A stretch of 27,957 nt of DNA from Pseudomonadota bacterium (GTDB lineage Bacteria; Pseudomonadota; Gammaproteobacteria; Acidiferrobacterales; UBA6901), in assembly GCA_021783175.1 (NCBI GenBank), contig JAJXUF010000037.1, forward strand, positions 1 through 27,957. Direction: 5' to 3'. The stretch's first letter is position 1. Each line of letters begins with the position of its first letter. This document shows, in pieces, positions 1 to 9,043 of this stretch. Under the pieces are notes generated by a model. The model ran no database searches. It was not told the origin of the DNA and worked only from the letters and a program-made list of their open reading frames with translations. Made by a program: the position numbers and the translations under genes.

Positions 1-1241
1 GGTGTGTCCCAAAGACGGTAGCGCGCTGCACCGGATTGGCGAGGTCGTCACCGAGCAGCTCGACATCGTGCCGATGCGAATCCAGGTGATCCGCCATGTC
101 CGGCATTCCTATGGCTGCCGCTGTTGCGGGGAGACGGTGAAGACCGCAGCCCTGCCGGATCAACCGATCCCCCAGAGTATGGCCTCTGCGGGCACCTTGG
201 CGCATCTTGCGGTGAGCAAATACGCCGAGCACCTGCCGCTCTACCGGCAGGAACAAATACTCAAGCGCCATGGGCTCGACCTCACCCGGGCGACCCTGGC
301 CCAATGGATGCTCGATCTCGGGGATTTAATCACACCGCTCGTGAACCTGCTGCAGGATCACCTGCTCGAAGGCCCCCTCATCCAGATGGACGAAACGCCG
401 GTGCAGGTATTAAGGGAAGACGGCAAACCGGCCACGTCCCGCTCCTACCTGTGGGTGCGGCGCGGCGGACCGCCGAATCACCCCATTGTGCTGTTTGATT
501 ATCACCCCAGCCGCTCGGGCCAGGTCGCAAAGGATCTGCTTCGGGGCTACACTGGCATCCTCCAGACCGATGGCTATGGCGGGTATGACGCTGTCGGGCA
601 TTCACCGATGCTCACCCATGCCGGTTGCATGGCGCATGCGAGACGCAAGTTCGTCGAGACGGTGCAGAGCTTGCCGAAAGCCGCCCAGGCAAAGAGCCAA
701 GCCAACGAGGCGATTCTCCTCATCGGCCAACTCTACGACATCGAGCGCGAGATGAAGGACGCCGATCACGAGGCTCGACGGGCAGCCCGTGAGGAACGCA
801 GCCGGCCGATCCTTACCGAACTGCGGCAATGGCTGGAGCACACCGCACCCACCGTCCCGCCGGGTAGCCTCTTCGGCAAAGCGCTGCATTACCTGAATGC
901 CCAGTGGCCGAAACTCATCCGCAACATCGAGGACGGAAGGATCCCGATCGACACGAACCTCGTCGAGAACGCCATCCGGCCCTTCGCCCTGGGAAGGCGC
1001 AATTGGTTATTTAGTGCCACTCCCAAAGGGGCAATGGCGTCGGCCCGGCTCTTCAGCTTGATCGAAACTGCCAAGGCCAACCACATCGAACCGTACCGGT
1101 ATCTCCACGCAGTCTTCACGAAGTTGCCGCAGGCCAGAACCGTTGACGACCACGAACAACTGCTGCCGTGGAACTGGCCCAAGACCGCCGGGGCGGCGAC
1201 AATCTTGAAGAAGATGGCTGCGTAGGGAAGAATGCGCTTAT
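1..1241 (+). mobile_element. IS66-family insertion sequence, right-hand part
   Basis: This is the distal part of an IS66-type element. It is identified by its transposase gene, which runs off the left edge of the window. IS66 elements typically start with GTAAGCG and end with its complement CGCTTAC. Here the sequence GCGCTTAT, which differs at the last base, lies at about 1234-1241, 8 bases after the transposase stop codon, so I place the right end there. The left end, any tnpA/tnpB genes and the target duplication are outside the window. The exact end point is inference. Confidence 0.75.
2..1225 (+). CDS. tnpC: IS66 family transposase (TnpC), 5'-truncated by window edge
   Basis: This is the DDE transposase that moves IS66-type elements. 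Visible features are a cysteine-rich zinc-finger part near the N-terminus (CPKDG at residues 2-6 and CRCCG at 39-43 of the visible 407 residues), then the catalytic core. Its likely acidic residues are D130 in QMDETPVQ, D190 in LQTDGYGGYD and E322 in NLVENAIRPF. The IS66 C-terminal motif LLPWNW lies near the end. Full-length TnpC proteins are usually a little over 500 residues, so roughly the first hundred are missing to the left. The GTG at position 2 is most likely an internal valine codon. The reading frame is intact, so the element may be active if complete. The gene stops 39 bases before the start of the next gene. Confidence 0.95.
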   Translation: MCPKDGSALHRIGEVVTEQLDIVPMRIQVIRHVRHSYGCRCCGETVKTAALPDQPIPQSMASAGTLAHLAVSKYAEHLPLYRQEQILKRHGLDLTRATLAQWMLDLGDLITPLVNLLQDHLLEGPLIQMDETPVQVLREDGKPATSRSYLWVRRGGPPNHPIVLFDYHPSRSGQVAKDLLRGYTGILQTDGYGGYDAVGHSPMLTHAGCMAHARRKFVETVQSLPKAAQAKSQANEAILLIGQLYDIEREMKDADHEARRAAREERSRPILTELRQWLEHTAPTVPPGSLFGKALHYLNAQWPKLIRNIEDGRIPIDTNLVENAIRPFALGRRNWLFSATPKGAMASARLFSLIETAKANHIEPYRYLHAVFTKLPQARTVDDHEQLLPWNWPKTAGAATILKKMAA

Positions 1242-1252
1242 GGTGCATCCAC

Positions 1253-1258
1253 AGGAGG
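1253..1258 (+). promoter_or_regulatory. Shine-Dalgarno site that fixes the start of the first ankyrin gene
   Basis: AGGAGG lies 6 bases upstream of the ATG at 1265. This makes 1265 the start rather than the in-frame ATG at 1232, which has no such site and would lie within the presumed IS66 end. Confidence 0.75.
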
Positions 1259-1264
1259 AAACGA

Positions 1265-2974
1265 ATGAAACGGATCTTGCTCTTGCTCATATGCGTCGGA
1301 TTGGGCGCCATTCCTGTTATCAGTCTCCCTGCCAACGTTGAATCCAAATCGGCTGCACAGATTCCGAATGGTGCGTCGCAGGCTGCAGAAGACAAGGCGG
1401 AATTTCAACAAGTGCTGGACCTTGTCAATGACGCCTCCAGTGCCAATGACGACTTGCGGCGCGCCGCCCAGCTCGCGGAACAAATGCTCACGGCCAACCC
1501 GCGCAGCGCCTATGGCTATGCAGCGAAGGCTGAGGTCTACTACCGGGCACGCGATTACGGATACCCGGTTTCTTCAGAAGTCGTTCAGAGCATCGCCGAA
1601 AAAGCGATTGCGCTGGACCCAAAGTTGGGGGACCCCCATACCGTCTTGGCCAGGCTAGATTTGGACAAAGGAATGGGTGACGACGCGGAGGACGAGGCAG
1701 ACACAGCGTATCGTTTGGCACCACGGAGTCCGGAATCACTCTTCATCGAGGCAAGAATATCGGTAGTCACTCACCAGTGGTCTCGGGCGGAGTCCTTTTA
1801 CAACAAAGACATTGCCGCGCTCGCCCCGAACACCGCCAGACAGGCGAATATTTATTGGTGGCTGAGCCGGATGTATCTGGCAGAATCGCCGCCGAATGTG
1901 GATGCCGCCAATCAGGCATTTAAGAAATGTGCTGACCTTGACCCCCAAAATCCGGACAACGCAGTCTATTACGCTGACTTTCTGATCCAATGGACCCACG
2001 ATCTCGACGGCGTTCAGCGGTACGCAAAAAAAGCCATCAAAATCGACAATTCCAGCGAAGCACGCACTGACCTAGGCATTGCGGCTTACGGCAAGTGGGC
2101 CGAAAACTATTTGGCGCATAAACGCGAACACGCCGCAACTGCTACCGCCCGGGATCTGAAGGCGGTCGAGGCGCACACGGGACTCTCTGCGGAATACGTT
2201 TTTGATAATGAAAGCACGACGAAAGAACTTGGAATCATTACCGAGGCACTACTTGACGCCGGTGCCATCAAGAACGTCGATACCATTCCACAAGGCGACA
2301 CCAACACCGCGTTTGTCGGCGCAGCCTACGCTGACAACTTCAAGCTCGCCAAGCTACTTCTCAAGCACGGCGCCAATATCAATTCAGCCGACACGGACAA
2401 TAAGTCCACGGGACTTATGTACTTCGTCAAAAACGGCAATGTCCCGGCCGTTGAATATCTTCTCGGCCATGGCGCCCGTGTGAACCTGGTGAATGGAAAC
2501 GGGGTGCCTCTAGTTCAGCTTGCCCTTCCACAGGGACAAGACCGCGGCCCCAAAATGGCCGAACTGCTCCTGGCCCACGGGGCCGATCCGACAATCACTA
2601 ACAGCGACGGGAACAATCTGCTTTTCGTCGCGGTGGCGCAAAATCAGATTCAACTGATTACGCTTCTGCTTCACCGCTACAAAATGGATGTCAACGCTCC
2701 CAACTCGAACGGAATTACCGCGCTGGCCGTCGCGGTAATGTCGTTGGGACCGTACAAGGAATTAGTCCATACGCTGCTCGCGGCCGGGGCGAACCCTTGG
2801 GTTTACTCAAACGGCAAAACAGACATCTTGTCGGAAATGTTCCCTATACATCCGGATTACAAGGTCACCTTGGCAATGATCGAAAGCGCGCGAAAACATT
2901 ACCCGAAACCCAGAGGGTTCGTCGCAGCCAGATTGATGATCATCAACAACACGCTAATGCCAGCACCCAGGTGA
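1265..2974 (+). CDS. Exported TPR and ankyrin repeat protein (first of a tandem pair)
   Basis: The 569-residue protein begins with a signal peptide (MKRILLLL, hydrophobic to about residue 20), so it is probably periplasmic or outer-membrane associated. Residues from about 45 to 300 form helical TPR-like repeats, recognisable by recurring A..LDP and Y..A signatures such as EKAIALDP and KKCADLDP. From about 330 to 530 there are ankyrin repeats, with typical LLLKHGANIN, YLLGHGARVN and LLLAHGADPT segments. Both domain types bind proteins; no catalytic motif is visible. The ATG at 1265 has a strong ribosome site. A gene of the same architecture follows 6 bases after the stop, so the two are probably cotranscribed. 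The IS66 end lies about 24 bases upstream, so any native promoter has been displaced. The partner and role are unknown. Confidence 0.85.
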   Translation: MKRILLLLICVGLGAIPVISLPANVESKSAAQIPNGASQAAEDKAEFQQVLDLVNDASSANDDLRRAAQLAEQMLTANPRSAYGYAAKAEVYYRARDYGYPVSSEVVQSIAEKAIALDPKLGDPHTVLARLDLDKGMGDDAEDEADTAYRLAPRSPESLFIEARISVVTHQWSRAESFYNKDIAALAPNTARQANIYWWLSRMYLAESPPNVDAANQAFKKCADLDPQNPDNAVYYADFLIQWTHDLDGVQRYAKKAIKIDNSSEARTDLGIAAYGKWAENYLAHKREHAATATARDLKAVEAHTGLSAEYVFDNESTTKELGIITEALLDAGAIKNVDTIPQGDTNTAFVGAAYADNFKLAKLLLKHGANINSADTDNKSTGLMYFVKNGNVPAVEYLLGHGARVNLVNGNGVPLVQLALPQGQDRGPKMAELLLAHGADPTITNSDGNNLLFVAVAQNQIQLITLLLHRYKMDVNAPNSNGITALAVAVMSLGPYKELVHTLLAAGANPWVYSNGKTDILSEMFPIHPDYKVTLAMIESARKHYPKPRGFVAARLMIINNTLMPAPR

Positions 2975-2980
2975 GCAGGC

Positions 2981-4579
2981 ATGAAATGGACGATAACAGG
3001 TGTCCTGGTGACTGGAATCATAATGGCATTTTTGCCAGCAGCACATGCCGCCGATTTGTCGAGCATGTACTCGCCATGCGTATTCAACATGGGCGATGCG
3101 CAAATGGTAAAAGATATCCCGGACCTCGCCGGCAAGTGCTACCGTGAAGGCATTGACATGCTTCAATCGAGCAATCGATTCCAGGTAGTTGACGAAGCTG
3201 AAGCAATTTTCTCGAATTTGCTACGCTATCACGCGGATCTATCCTATGGATGGGCCGGGATGGCGGCTGCAAAACTGAAAGAATATGAAATTGGTGATGA
3301 TTGCACATCATGCGTGTCGCTCCAAGAGGCGCTCGAAGACACACAACGTGCAAAACAGCTCAAGCCTGCCCTGCCGGACAATGAAATTGTCGTCGGCAGG
3401 ATCGAGCTGCGCCGGTACTGCCTCCCCTGTGCGCAGGCTGGCGCAAAACAGGCCATTCTGATGGGTGCTACCGGCCCCGACGTTACCACATTGCGCGCAG
3501 ACATCGAGGCCGAGTTGGGCCACAAAAACAGGGCGGAAACACTATATCGGGCGGCGGTTAGCGCGGCATCACCAGGGTCAAAGCGGGCGGCACAACTCGT
3601 CACACTGGGAAACTATTACGTATTGCAGCACAATTCGCGCGGCGCTGCGTACTCGTTTAAGCAGGCAGTCAAACAGGACCCGGGCGACCCTGCATTGCAG
3701 TTGCAGTTGGCGTCGTTCTTATTGCTCGAACAGGGCAATCCGCAAGCGGCCGAAGCGGCTGCAACGAAATCCGCACAAATCGTTGTCACCATTCAGGCTA
3801 AACGTCTGCAATCCCTTGCATATTTGTTAACATGGGCACGGAGCGGAAAGAAGGCCTCGAACCTGCTTTGGCAACGAAGCTTTCTGTCACCGGAAGAGGC
3901 ACTAGTTACTGCGTCAGAACACCGCGCCCTGCTGCCCCTCGTGCGCGCTATTCTCAAGCAAAAGCTCGTAGCCAACGTTGACAGTCGTGACAGCCACGAC
4001 AACACAGCGCTGCTGGCCGCCTGTCGCGGCAACAATTTCGCCGCTGTCCGCCTGCTGCTCGCGGCGTCGGCCAATCCCAATGCCGCAAACGACCATGGCC
4101 ATACCCCGCTCATGCTTGCCGCAGCGCGCGGTAGCCTGGCTACCTTTTCCGTGCTGCTCAGCAAAGGGGCCGCTCTCGACCGCCTGGACACCGAGGGAGA
4201 TTCAGCTCTCAGTATCGCCGTATTGGAGCGACGCTCGCAAATCGTGAAGCTCGCACTGCAGCGCCTTGGGCCGGGACAGATCAATGGTCGCTGGACAGCC
4301 GCCGATCTGCTGGTGATGGCGGCGCGAAATTCGGATCCCGAATCGGTCAGAAATCTTGTTGACCACGGCATTCCCGTCAATTCGCGCGACTCAAGCGGTG
4401 AGACAGCGCTGATTGCCGCGATTCTGGCGGACAGCACTGATGAGGTGAAATACCTTCTGGCTCATGGCGCTGACACCAACCTCGCTTATCAGGGACAAAC
4501 TCCGATCAACCTGGCCAGGCTGTCCGGCAACCTTGCCATCATCAAGGCACTGGCGTCATCGGCTAAATCGAGTATTTGA
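2981..4579 (+). CDS. Exported TPR and ankyrin repeat protein (second of a tandem pair)
   Basis: This 532-residue protein has the same plan as its upstream neighbour: a signal peptide with a likely cleavage after AHA at residue 23, a TPR-like helical part to about residue 300, and ankyrin repeats from about 335 to the C-terminus (for example LLLAASANPNAAN, LLSKGAALDRLD, YLLAHGADTNLA). It differs in carrying two CxxC pairs in the TPR part, CTSC at 108-111 and CLPC at 147-150, plus C33 and C53, which could form disulfides or bind a metal in the periplasm. It begins 6 bases after the previous stop, and a weak AGGTGAG precedes the ATG, which suggests translational coupling. Function unknown; a periplasmic scaffold or sensor is the broadest supportable guess. 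Confidence 0.85.
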   Translation: MKWTITGVLVTGIIMAFLPAAHAADLSSMYSPCVFNMGDAQMVKDIPDLAGKCYREGIDMLQSSNRFQVVDEAEAIFSNLLRYHADLSYGWAGMAAAKLKEYEIGDDCTSCVSLQEALEDTQRAKQLKPALPDNEIVVGRIELRRYCLPCAQAGAKQAILMGATGPDVTTLRADIEAELGHKNRAETLYRAAVSAASPGSKRAAQLVTLGNYYVLQHNSRGAAYSFKQAVKQDPGDPALQLQLASFLLLEQGNPQAAEAAATKSAQIVVTIQAKRLQSLAYLLTWARSGKKASNLLWQRSFLSPEEALVTASEHRALLPLVRAILKQKLVANVDSRDSHDNTALLAACRGNNFAAVRLLLAASANPNAANDHGHTPLMLAAARGSLATFSVLLSKGAALDRLDTEGDSALSIAVLERRSQIVKLALQRLGPGQINGRWTAADLLVMAARNSDPESVRNLVDHGIPVNSRDSSGETALIAAILADSTDEVKYLLAHGADTNLAYQGQTPINLARLSGNLAIIKALASSAKSSI

Positions 4580-5009
4580 TCAAGAACGGGTACCTTGCCA
4601 CATATCTCATTATCGGCACTACTCCGACTGTTGTTCCGACAGGCACAGACATCACCCGTGTCGCTGACATGCACCGGTGAGAACGCTGGCATGAAAAACG
4701 TGGCGCCATTGCATGAAACCGCTCCCAGATACCAATGCAGTGGAACTCACGGGCGGACTGGCACACAATAGCGGCATGCGCAGTCTTGGTTCCACTTGCT
4801 GGTCGGCGCGACCCGGTACCTGAGTGATGCGATCCCCCTTTTCGCTTCCCCAGCTAGTGCTTTTTGTTTTCACCGTGGGCCTGCTGGTGGCCCTGGTGCA
4901 ACTGGGTATCCTAATGACGTTGCGTACGCGCGAATACGTGGCTCGCGCGCAAGCAGACAATTTCATGGCCGCCTCGTGATCATGCTGACAGATATCACCC
5001 CGTGACGCT
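4580..5009. other. Mostly non-coding gap between ankyrin pair and hydrolase
   Basis: These 430 bases lie between two convergent genes. Apart from the 50-codon ORF at 4827-4979, I see no gene. Longer reading frames here have no recognisable motifs or ribosome sites. I found no clear terminator with a T-run. Confidence 0.5.
4827..4979 (+). CDS. Possible small membrane protein or truncated gene remnant (50 codons)
   Basis: An ATG-started frame of 50 codons encodes one strongly hydrophobic segment, with LVLFVFTVGLLVALVQLGIL at residues 10-29, followed by a charged tail that ends in FMAAS. The N-terminal segment reminds me of the start of DUF1614-type membrane proteins, whose similarity would stop after LVQLGIL; this is memory, not a search result. 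If correct, this is the 5' stub of a deleted gene. There is no clear ribosome site. It lies in the gap downstream of the ankyrin pair. It could also be a genuine single-pass peptide, or chance. Confidence 0.3.
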   Translation: MRSPFSLPQLVLFVFTVGLLVALVQLGILMTLRTREYVARAQADNFMAAS

Positions 5010-5807
5010 TCACACCTTGCCTGCCGGCTGGGTGATCCACAGTGCAATCTTTTTGACCACCTTGGATTCTACGTCGTTGAAACCATGGTGAGCGTAAGGC
5101 ATGCACGGATTTCCGCGCTCCACTCCCCCGGTAACCAAAACTAGCTGCTTGCGCGGGCTGGCGCTCAGTTTGTTCATGAGTTGGCCGAGCAAGGCCGGAG
5201 GACATAGCGGGCAGTCGTCATACTTGTGATGCACAACCAGCACCGGCACCGAGATGTCCGACAGTGCCATATCAAGGACGGCGCGGTGATCCGGATCCTT
5301 GAGAATGGTAGATGTCAGTACGATGCCATCGGGGCCACCTTTGGCGCGCGGTAGTTGCGTCGCAATATAGGCCACCGACTTGGTGCCATTACTGGTGCCC
5401 ACAAGCCACACAGGTAGGTCAGACTTTTGCCGCAACCAGGCGATGACGGCACGAATATCCTGCACATGCTGCGGCGTCTGGCGAAACCCGGTCAGATAAG
5501 GGTCTTTCTGGCGATCACTCGGGGCATCGACAACGGCAACTGTCAGCCCCTGGGCGGCAAACTGCTTGCGGGAACGCACGAGAAAATTGCCGGCCCCCCA
5601 GCGAAATTTACCTTCCGGAGTAATGCGCAAACCGCCATGCCCACCGGCAAACAGGATAATGGCAGCGCGCGGATGATCGGGCGTAATTAAAACAAATCGC
5701 TGGGTCACACCCGGCCGGGTAGGAATATCCACTACCTGGGTTGATTGCGCCCAAGCTACTTGCCACCCGACAAGCAGCAGCAGAACAACCTTAATCGAAT
5801 TCTTCAT
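5010..5807 (-). CDS. Exported alpha/beta hydrolase
   Basis: The 265-residue protein starts with a signal peptide (hydrophobic to about residue 20, ending AWAQ) and has an alpha/beta-hydrolase core. The nucleophile elbow GTSNG is at 137-141 (S139), the acid is probably D197 or D198 in HKYDDC, and the base is H240 or H241 in YAHHGFND. An oxyanion-type FAGGHGG stretch is at 53-59. It probably cleaves an ester or a related bond in the periplasm; the substrate is unknown. Four cysteines in the C-terminal half could form disulfides. The ATG at 5807 is preceded by GGGAGAG, which is better than the in-frame upstream start at 5855. It stands alone between convergent and tandem neighbours with gaps of several hundred bases, so it is probably its own transcription unit. 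Confidence 0.85.
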   Translation of the reverse strand: MKNSIKVVLLLLVGWQVAWAQSTQVVDIPTRPGVTQRFVLITPDHPRAAIILFAGGHGGLRITPEGKFRWGAGNFLVRSRKQFAAQGLTVAVVDAPSDRQKDPYLTGFRQTPQHVQDIRAVIAWLRQKSDLPVWLVGTSNGTKSVAYIATQLPRAKGGPDGIVLTSTILKDPDHRAVLDMALSDISVPVLVVHHKYDDCPLCPPALLGQLMNKLSASPRKQLVLVTGGVERGNPCMPYAHHGFNDVESKVVKKIALWITQPAGKV

Positions 5808-6094
5808 GCTTCTCTCCCTAACGCCAAATTGATAGCACTCAATGTCTCGCGCCATTAGCGCAATATCAAAAAGCCACAGATCGCTTGCCGGTCTCGCGGG
5901 TTACGACCTCTGTCTCTCTTTGAGAGCCGATGCAGACACATGGTCGTAAGCCTGAAACATTAACTCGCTGATACAGACCTGCTTGCGCAAGAAGCGCAAC
6001 GCCGACTGTTGCCATGTAGCGCATTACAAAACTGACAGATTTATATTGCCGGACCGGGCTTTACGCACATCTCAAAGCATTATCTTTCCCATTA

Positions 6095-6340
6095 TTATTC
6101 ATATACTTGCAGTATCTTCTTGATAATTGACTGGAAATTACCAGGCGGTATCGAAGCGCCGCTGAACCAGCTGCTGAGCGATTGATCCGCCTCATCAAGC
6201 ATTGCCTCAAACTCCGACCGCTCGGTAGCAGACAAAGCTGTATAACGATGCGCCAGAAATTCTCCCAACAGCACATCAAGCTCAAGCATCCCGCGCCGGC
6301 AACGCCAGCGAAGTCGGTTCATGTGCTCAGCGGATTCCAT
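6095..6340 (-). CDS. sdhE: SdhE/Sdh5-type FAD assembly factor for succinate dehydrogenase
   Basis: The 81-residue protein belongs to the small SdhE (YgfY/CptB, Sdh5) family, which helps attach FAD covalently to SdhA. The signature RRGMLELD, with the conserved RGxxE (R16, G17, E20), is present, and the length is normal. I chose the ATG at 6340; ATG 6322 (MNRLRWRC) is an alternative, and the upstream TTG at 6355 is unlikely. It lies downstream of sdhB on the same strand, but after an unusually long gap of about 200 bases, so it could have its own promoter. Function by family knowledge and context is secure. Confidence 0.92.
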   Translation of the reverse strand: MESAEHMNRLRWRCRRGMLELDVLLGEFLAHRYTALSATERSEFEAMLDEADQSLSSWFSGASIPPGNFQSIIKKILQVYE

Positions 6341-6541
6341 TGTCCATACGCTCAAGCTGCTAGACTAGCAATCCATCATGTCGAATCTCTGTACCTAACA
6401 TGGCAGCCGCCAATCATAATCAGCCTCACCGAACCTCAGCCGTGGGCGCGGCCGAATGAACGACCCGAATCCGGCGACGTGATGCCGTAATTCAAACAAG
6501 CTTCGGCTATGCACAAGTAAGGGAGGCGCGAGAACCCTTGA

Positions 6542-7237
6542 TCAAAGCACCCGCTTGGCCAGCATCTGTTTGATATGTCCAATAGCCTTCGCCGGATTAA
6601 GCCCCTTTGGACAAACGTCGGTACAGTTCATGATTGTATGGCAACGAAACAGCCGATAGGGATCTTCCAGACCGTCAAGACGTTCACCAGTTGCCTGGTC
6701 ACGACTGTCGGCCAAAAAGCGCCACGCTTGCAGCAGCGCCGCGGGTCCAAGAAACCGGTCTGGATTCCACCAGAATGACGGACAGGCAGTGGTACAACAC
6801 GCGCACAAAATGCATTCATACAGACCGTCCAGGCGGTCACGCTCTTCGGGAGACTGTAATCTCTCGATCTCCGGTACCGGATCGCGGTTGATAAGCCACG
6901 GTTTCACCTCCCGATACTGCTTGAAGAACTGCGTCAGATCTACAATCAGATCGCGAATTACCGGCAACCCAGGTAGCGGGCGCAATACGATTGGTTGGGA
7001 CAGCGAATGCAGTGGCGTTATGCAAGCAAGACCGTTGCGGCCGTTGATGTTCATGGCATCCGATCCGCATACACCTTCGCGGCATGAGCGGCGAAAGGCA
7101 AGGCCGTCATCTTGCGCCTTCAACAGCAGCAGCGCATCCAAAAGCATCACTGCGCCGTGGTCGTCGGCAAGTTCATACTTCTGCATGTACGGCCGCGCAT
7201 CCTGCTCCGGATTGAAACGGTAGATAGAAAATTTCAT
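6542..7237 (-). CDS. sdhB: Succinate dehydrogenase iron-sulfur subunit
   Basis: The 231-residue subunit carries the three iron-sulfur clusters that pass electrons from the flavin of SdhA to ubiquinone in the membrane. The [2Fe-2S] site is at C52, C57, D60 and C72 (SCREGVCGSD, then NGLAC). The [4Fe-4S] and [3Fe-4S] ligands come from the clusters at 142-153 (CILCACC, then ACP) and 199-209 (C199, C205, C209). The length matches the bacterial family. The ATG at 7237 is preceded by GAGGAG 9 bases upstream. It follows sdhA after 42 bases in the same operon. The protein ends in a basic AKRVL tail. Confidence 0.97.
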   Translation of the reverse strand: MKFSIYRFNPEQDARPYMQKYELADDHGAVMLLDALLLLKAQDDGLAFRRSCREGVCGSDAMNINGRNGLACITPLHSLSQPIVLRPLPGLPVIRDLIVDLTQFFKQYREVKPWLINRDPVPEIERLQSPEERDRLDGLYECILCACCTTACPSFWWNPDRFLGPAALLQAWRFLADSRDQATGERLDGLEDPYRLFRCHTIMNCTDVCPKGLNPAKAIGHIKQMLAKRVL

Positions 7238-7279
7238 TTCCTATGTCTCCTCGCGATCGTGACGCCGCTTCCACTCCAA

Positions 7280-9043
7280 TCAGTAGAGGCGCGGTTTTGG
7301 AGGAAAGCTCTCAACCGTAAGAGGCTTCATCCGCACCGGTTTGTAGTCCATCCGCTGCCCGTCTCTGTAATACAGGCTGTGCTTTAGCCACTTCAGATCA
7401 TCGCGCTGCGGATAGTCTTCGCGGCTATGCGCGCCGCGGCTTTCCGTACGCGCTGCTGCTGACACAACCGTGGCCAAAGCCACATCCATCAGATTTTCCA
7501 GCTCGAGCGCCTCTATCCTTGCGGTATTGAAAACCTTGCTATGGTCCTTGAGTCGCGCGCCCGCCAGGCGTTGCGCCAATTCCGTAATCCTACCCACCCC
7601 TTCGTCCAACACCTGTTGCGTACGGAATACACCGCAATAAGTCTCCATGGTGCGGCGCAATTCATCCCCCAGGGCGTCCACCGACTCGCCGTCACCCTTC
7701 TGATCCCAGCGGGTCAAACGCTGCATGGCACGTTCCACGATCGCCTGATCCAGCTGTCGGTGATACGGATACTCCTTCAGATATTGCACCATGTGCTCAC
7801 CTGCAGCGCGCCCAAAGACGACAATGTCGAGCAATGAGTTCCCGCCCAGGCGGTTTGCGCCATGAATGGATACGCACGCACATTCGCCGACGGCATACAG
7901 TCCAGGCACCGGTTCCTCCGGCCCGTGATGTTCCGGCACCACAACCTGACCGAAGCGATTGGTCGGGATTCCTCCCATCATGTAATGCAGGGTCGGATAA
8001 ACTGGAATCGGGCGCTCCACCGGATCAACGTGGGCAAATCGGATAGCGGTCTCTCGGATGCCCGGCAAACGGCTCTTGATCAGATCAGCCGGCAGGTGAT
8101 CCAGCTTGAGCAGCACATGATCCTTGTTTGGGCCGCAGCCCCGCCCTTCGCGCACCTCGATGGCGATTGCCCGGCTTACGACATCGCGGCTTGCCAGATC
8201 TTTGGCATGCGGTGCGTACCGCTCCATGAACCGCTCGCCCTTGCCGTTCACAAGGTACCCTCCTTCGCCACGCGCGCCCTCCGTGATCAGCATGCCCTGC
8301 CCAGCGATGCCTGTCGGATGAAACTGGATGAATTCCATGTCCTCGAGTGGCACGCCGGCGCGCAAGGCCATCGCCATGCCATCGCCGGTATTGATCATGG
8401 CATTAGTTCCAGTTCGATAGATTCGCCCGGCACCTCCGGTGGCGATCAAGGTGGTGCGCGCCTCAATGATGAGTGGCACGCCCGTTTCGATTTCCAGAAC
8501 CAGAGCTCCCAACACATAGCCCGCACTATCGCGCAACAGCTCTACGGCGAAGAACTCGTCGAAGAAATGTGTTTGGGCGCGCATGTTCTGCTGGTAAAGC
8601 GCATGCAGTATCGCGTGGCCTGTGCGGTCGGCCGCCGCGCAGGTGCGCGCCGCCTGTTCACCTCCGAAATTTTGGCTCTGCCCACCAAATTTGCGCTGAT
8701 ATATGCGCCCTCCCGGCAGTCGGGTGAACGGCACACCATAATGCTCCAGCTCGATCACCAGGCGAGGCGCTTCCTGGCACATGTATTCGATTGCATCTTG
8801 GTCGCCCAGGTAGTCGCCGCCCTTTACCGTGTCGTACATATGCCAGTGCCAGTTGTCTGGCGACACATTTCCCAACGCGGCATTCATGCCACCCTGGGCG
8901 GCAACTGTATGTGAACGCGTTGGAAATACCTTCGACACAACCGCGACATGCGCGTCTGCTTGGGCTAGCTGCAACGCGGCGCGCAGACCGCCTCCGCCAG
9001 CGCCGATTACCAGGCAATCAAAACGCCGCCGGGCAATGTTCAT
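7280..9043 (-). CDS. sdhA: Succinate dehydrogenase flavoprotein subunit
   Basis: The 587-residue catalytic subunit oxidises succinate to fumarate on the cytoplasmic face of the membrane (complex II, TCA cycle). It has the dinucleotide-binding GAGGGG at 14-19, and H45 in SHTVAAQGG, the expected site of covalent FAD attachment. It also has the substrate-site region TEGARGEGG, the [13 protein letters not shown] motif, and the usual C-terminal [10 protein letters not shown]. The start at 9043 is chosen because GGAGG lies 8 bases upstream and because this ATG overlaps the sdhD stop (ATGA). Longer starts would extend into sdhD. Two long antisense reading frames across this gene are shadows. Confidence 0.98.
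   Translation of the reverse strand: MNIARRRFDCLVIGAGGGGLRAALQLAQADAHVAVVSKVFPTRSHTVAAQGGMNAALGNVSPDNWHWHMYDTVKGGDYLGDQDAIEYMCQEAPRLVIELEHYGVPFTRLPGGRIYQRKFGGQSQNFGGEQAARTCAAADRTGHAILHALYQQNMRAQTHFFDEFFAVELLRDSAGYVLGALVLEIETGVPLIIEARTTLIATGGAGRIYRTGTNAMINTGDGMAMALRAGVPLEDMEFIQFHPTGIAGQGMLITEGARGEGGYLVNGKGERFMERYAPHAKDLASRDVVSRAIAIEVREGRGCGPNKDHVLLKLDHLPADLIKSRLPGIRETAIRFAHVDPVERPIPVYPTLHYMMGGIPTNRFGQVVVPEHHGPEEPVPGLYAVGECACVSIHGANRLGGNSLLDIVVFGRAAGEHMVQYLKEYPYHRQLDQAIVERAMQRLTRWDQKGDGESVDALGDELRRTMETYCGVFRTQQVLDEGVGRITELAQRLAGARLKDHSKVFNTARIEALELENLMDVALATVVSAAARTESRGAHSREDYPQRDDLKWLKHSLYYRDGQRMDYKPVRMKPLTVESFPPKPRLY

Noticed and set aside
3793..4437. 214-codon ORF on - strand
   Set aside because: It is antisense to the ankyrin repeats of the second TPR-ankyrin gene, with a serine/alanine/arginine-rich composition typical of shadow frames.
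5982..5991. 10-base palindrome CTTGCGCAAG upstream of the hydrolase
   Set aside because: Too short and isolated to call an operator; it lies about 175 bases from the start codon with no promoter elements seen nearby.
7862..8914. 350-codon ORF on + strand
   Set aside because: It lies wholly antisense to sdhA, whose motifs are complete; the frame has no family motifs and is a by-product of G/C-rich codon use.
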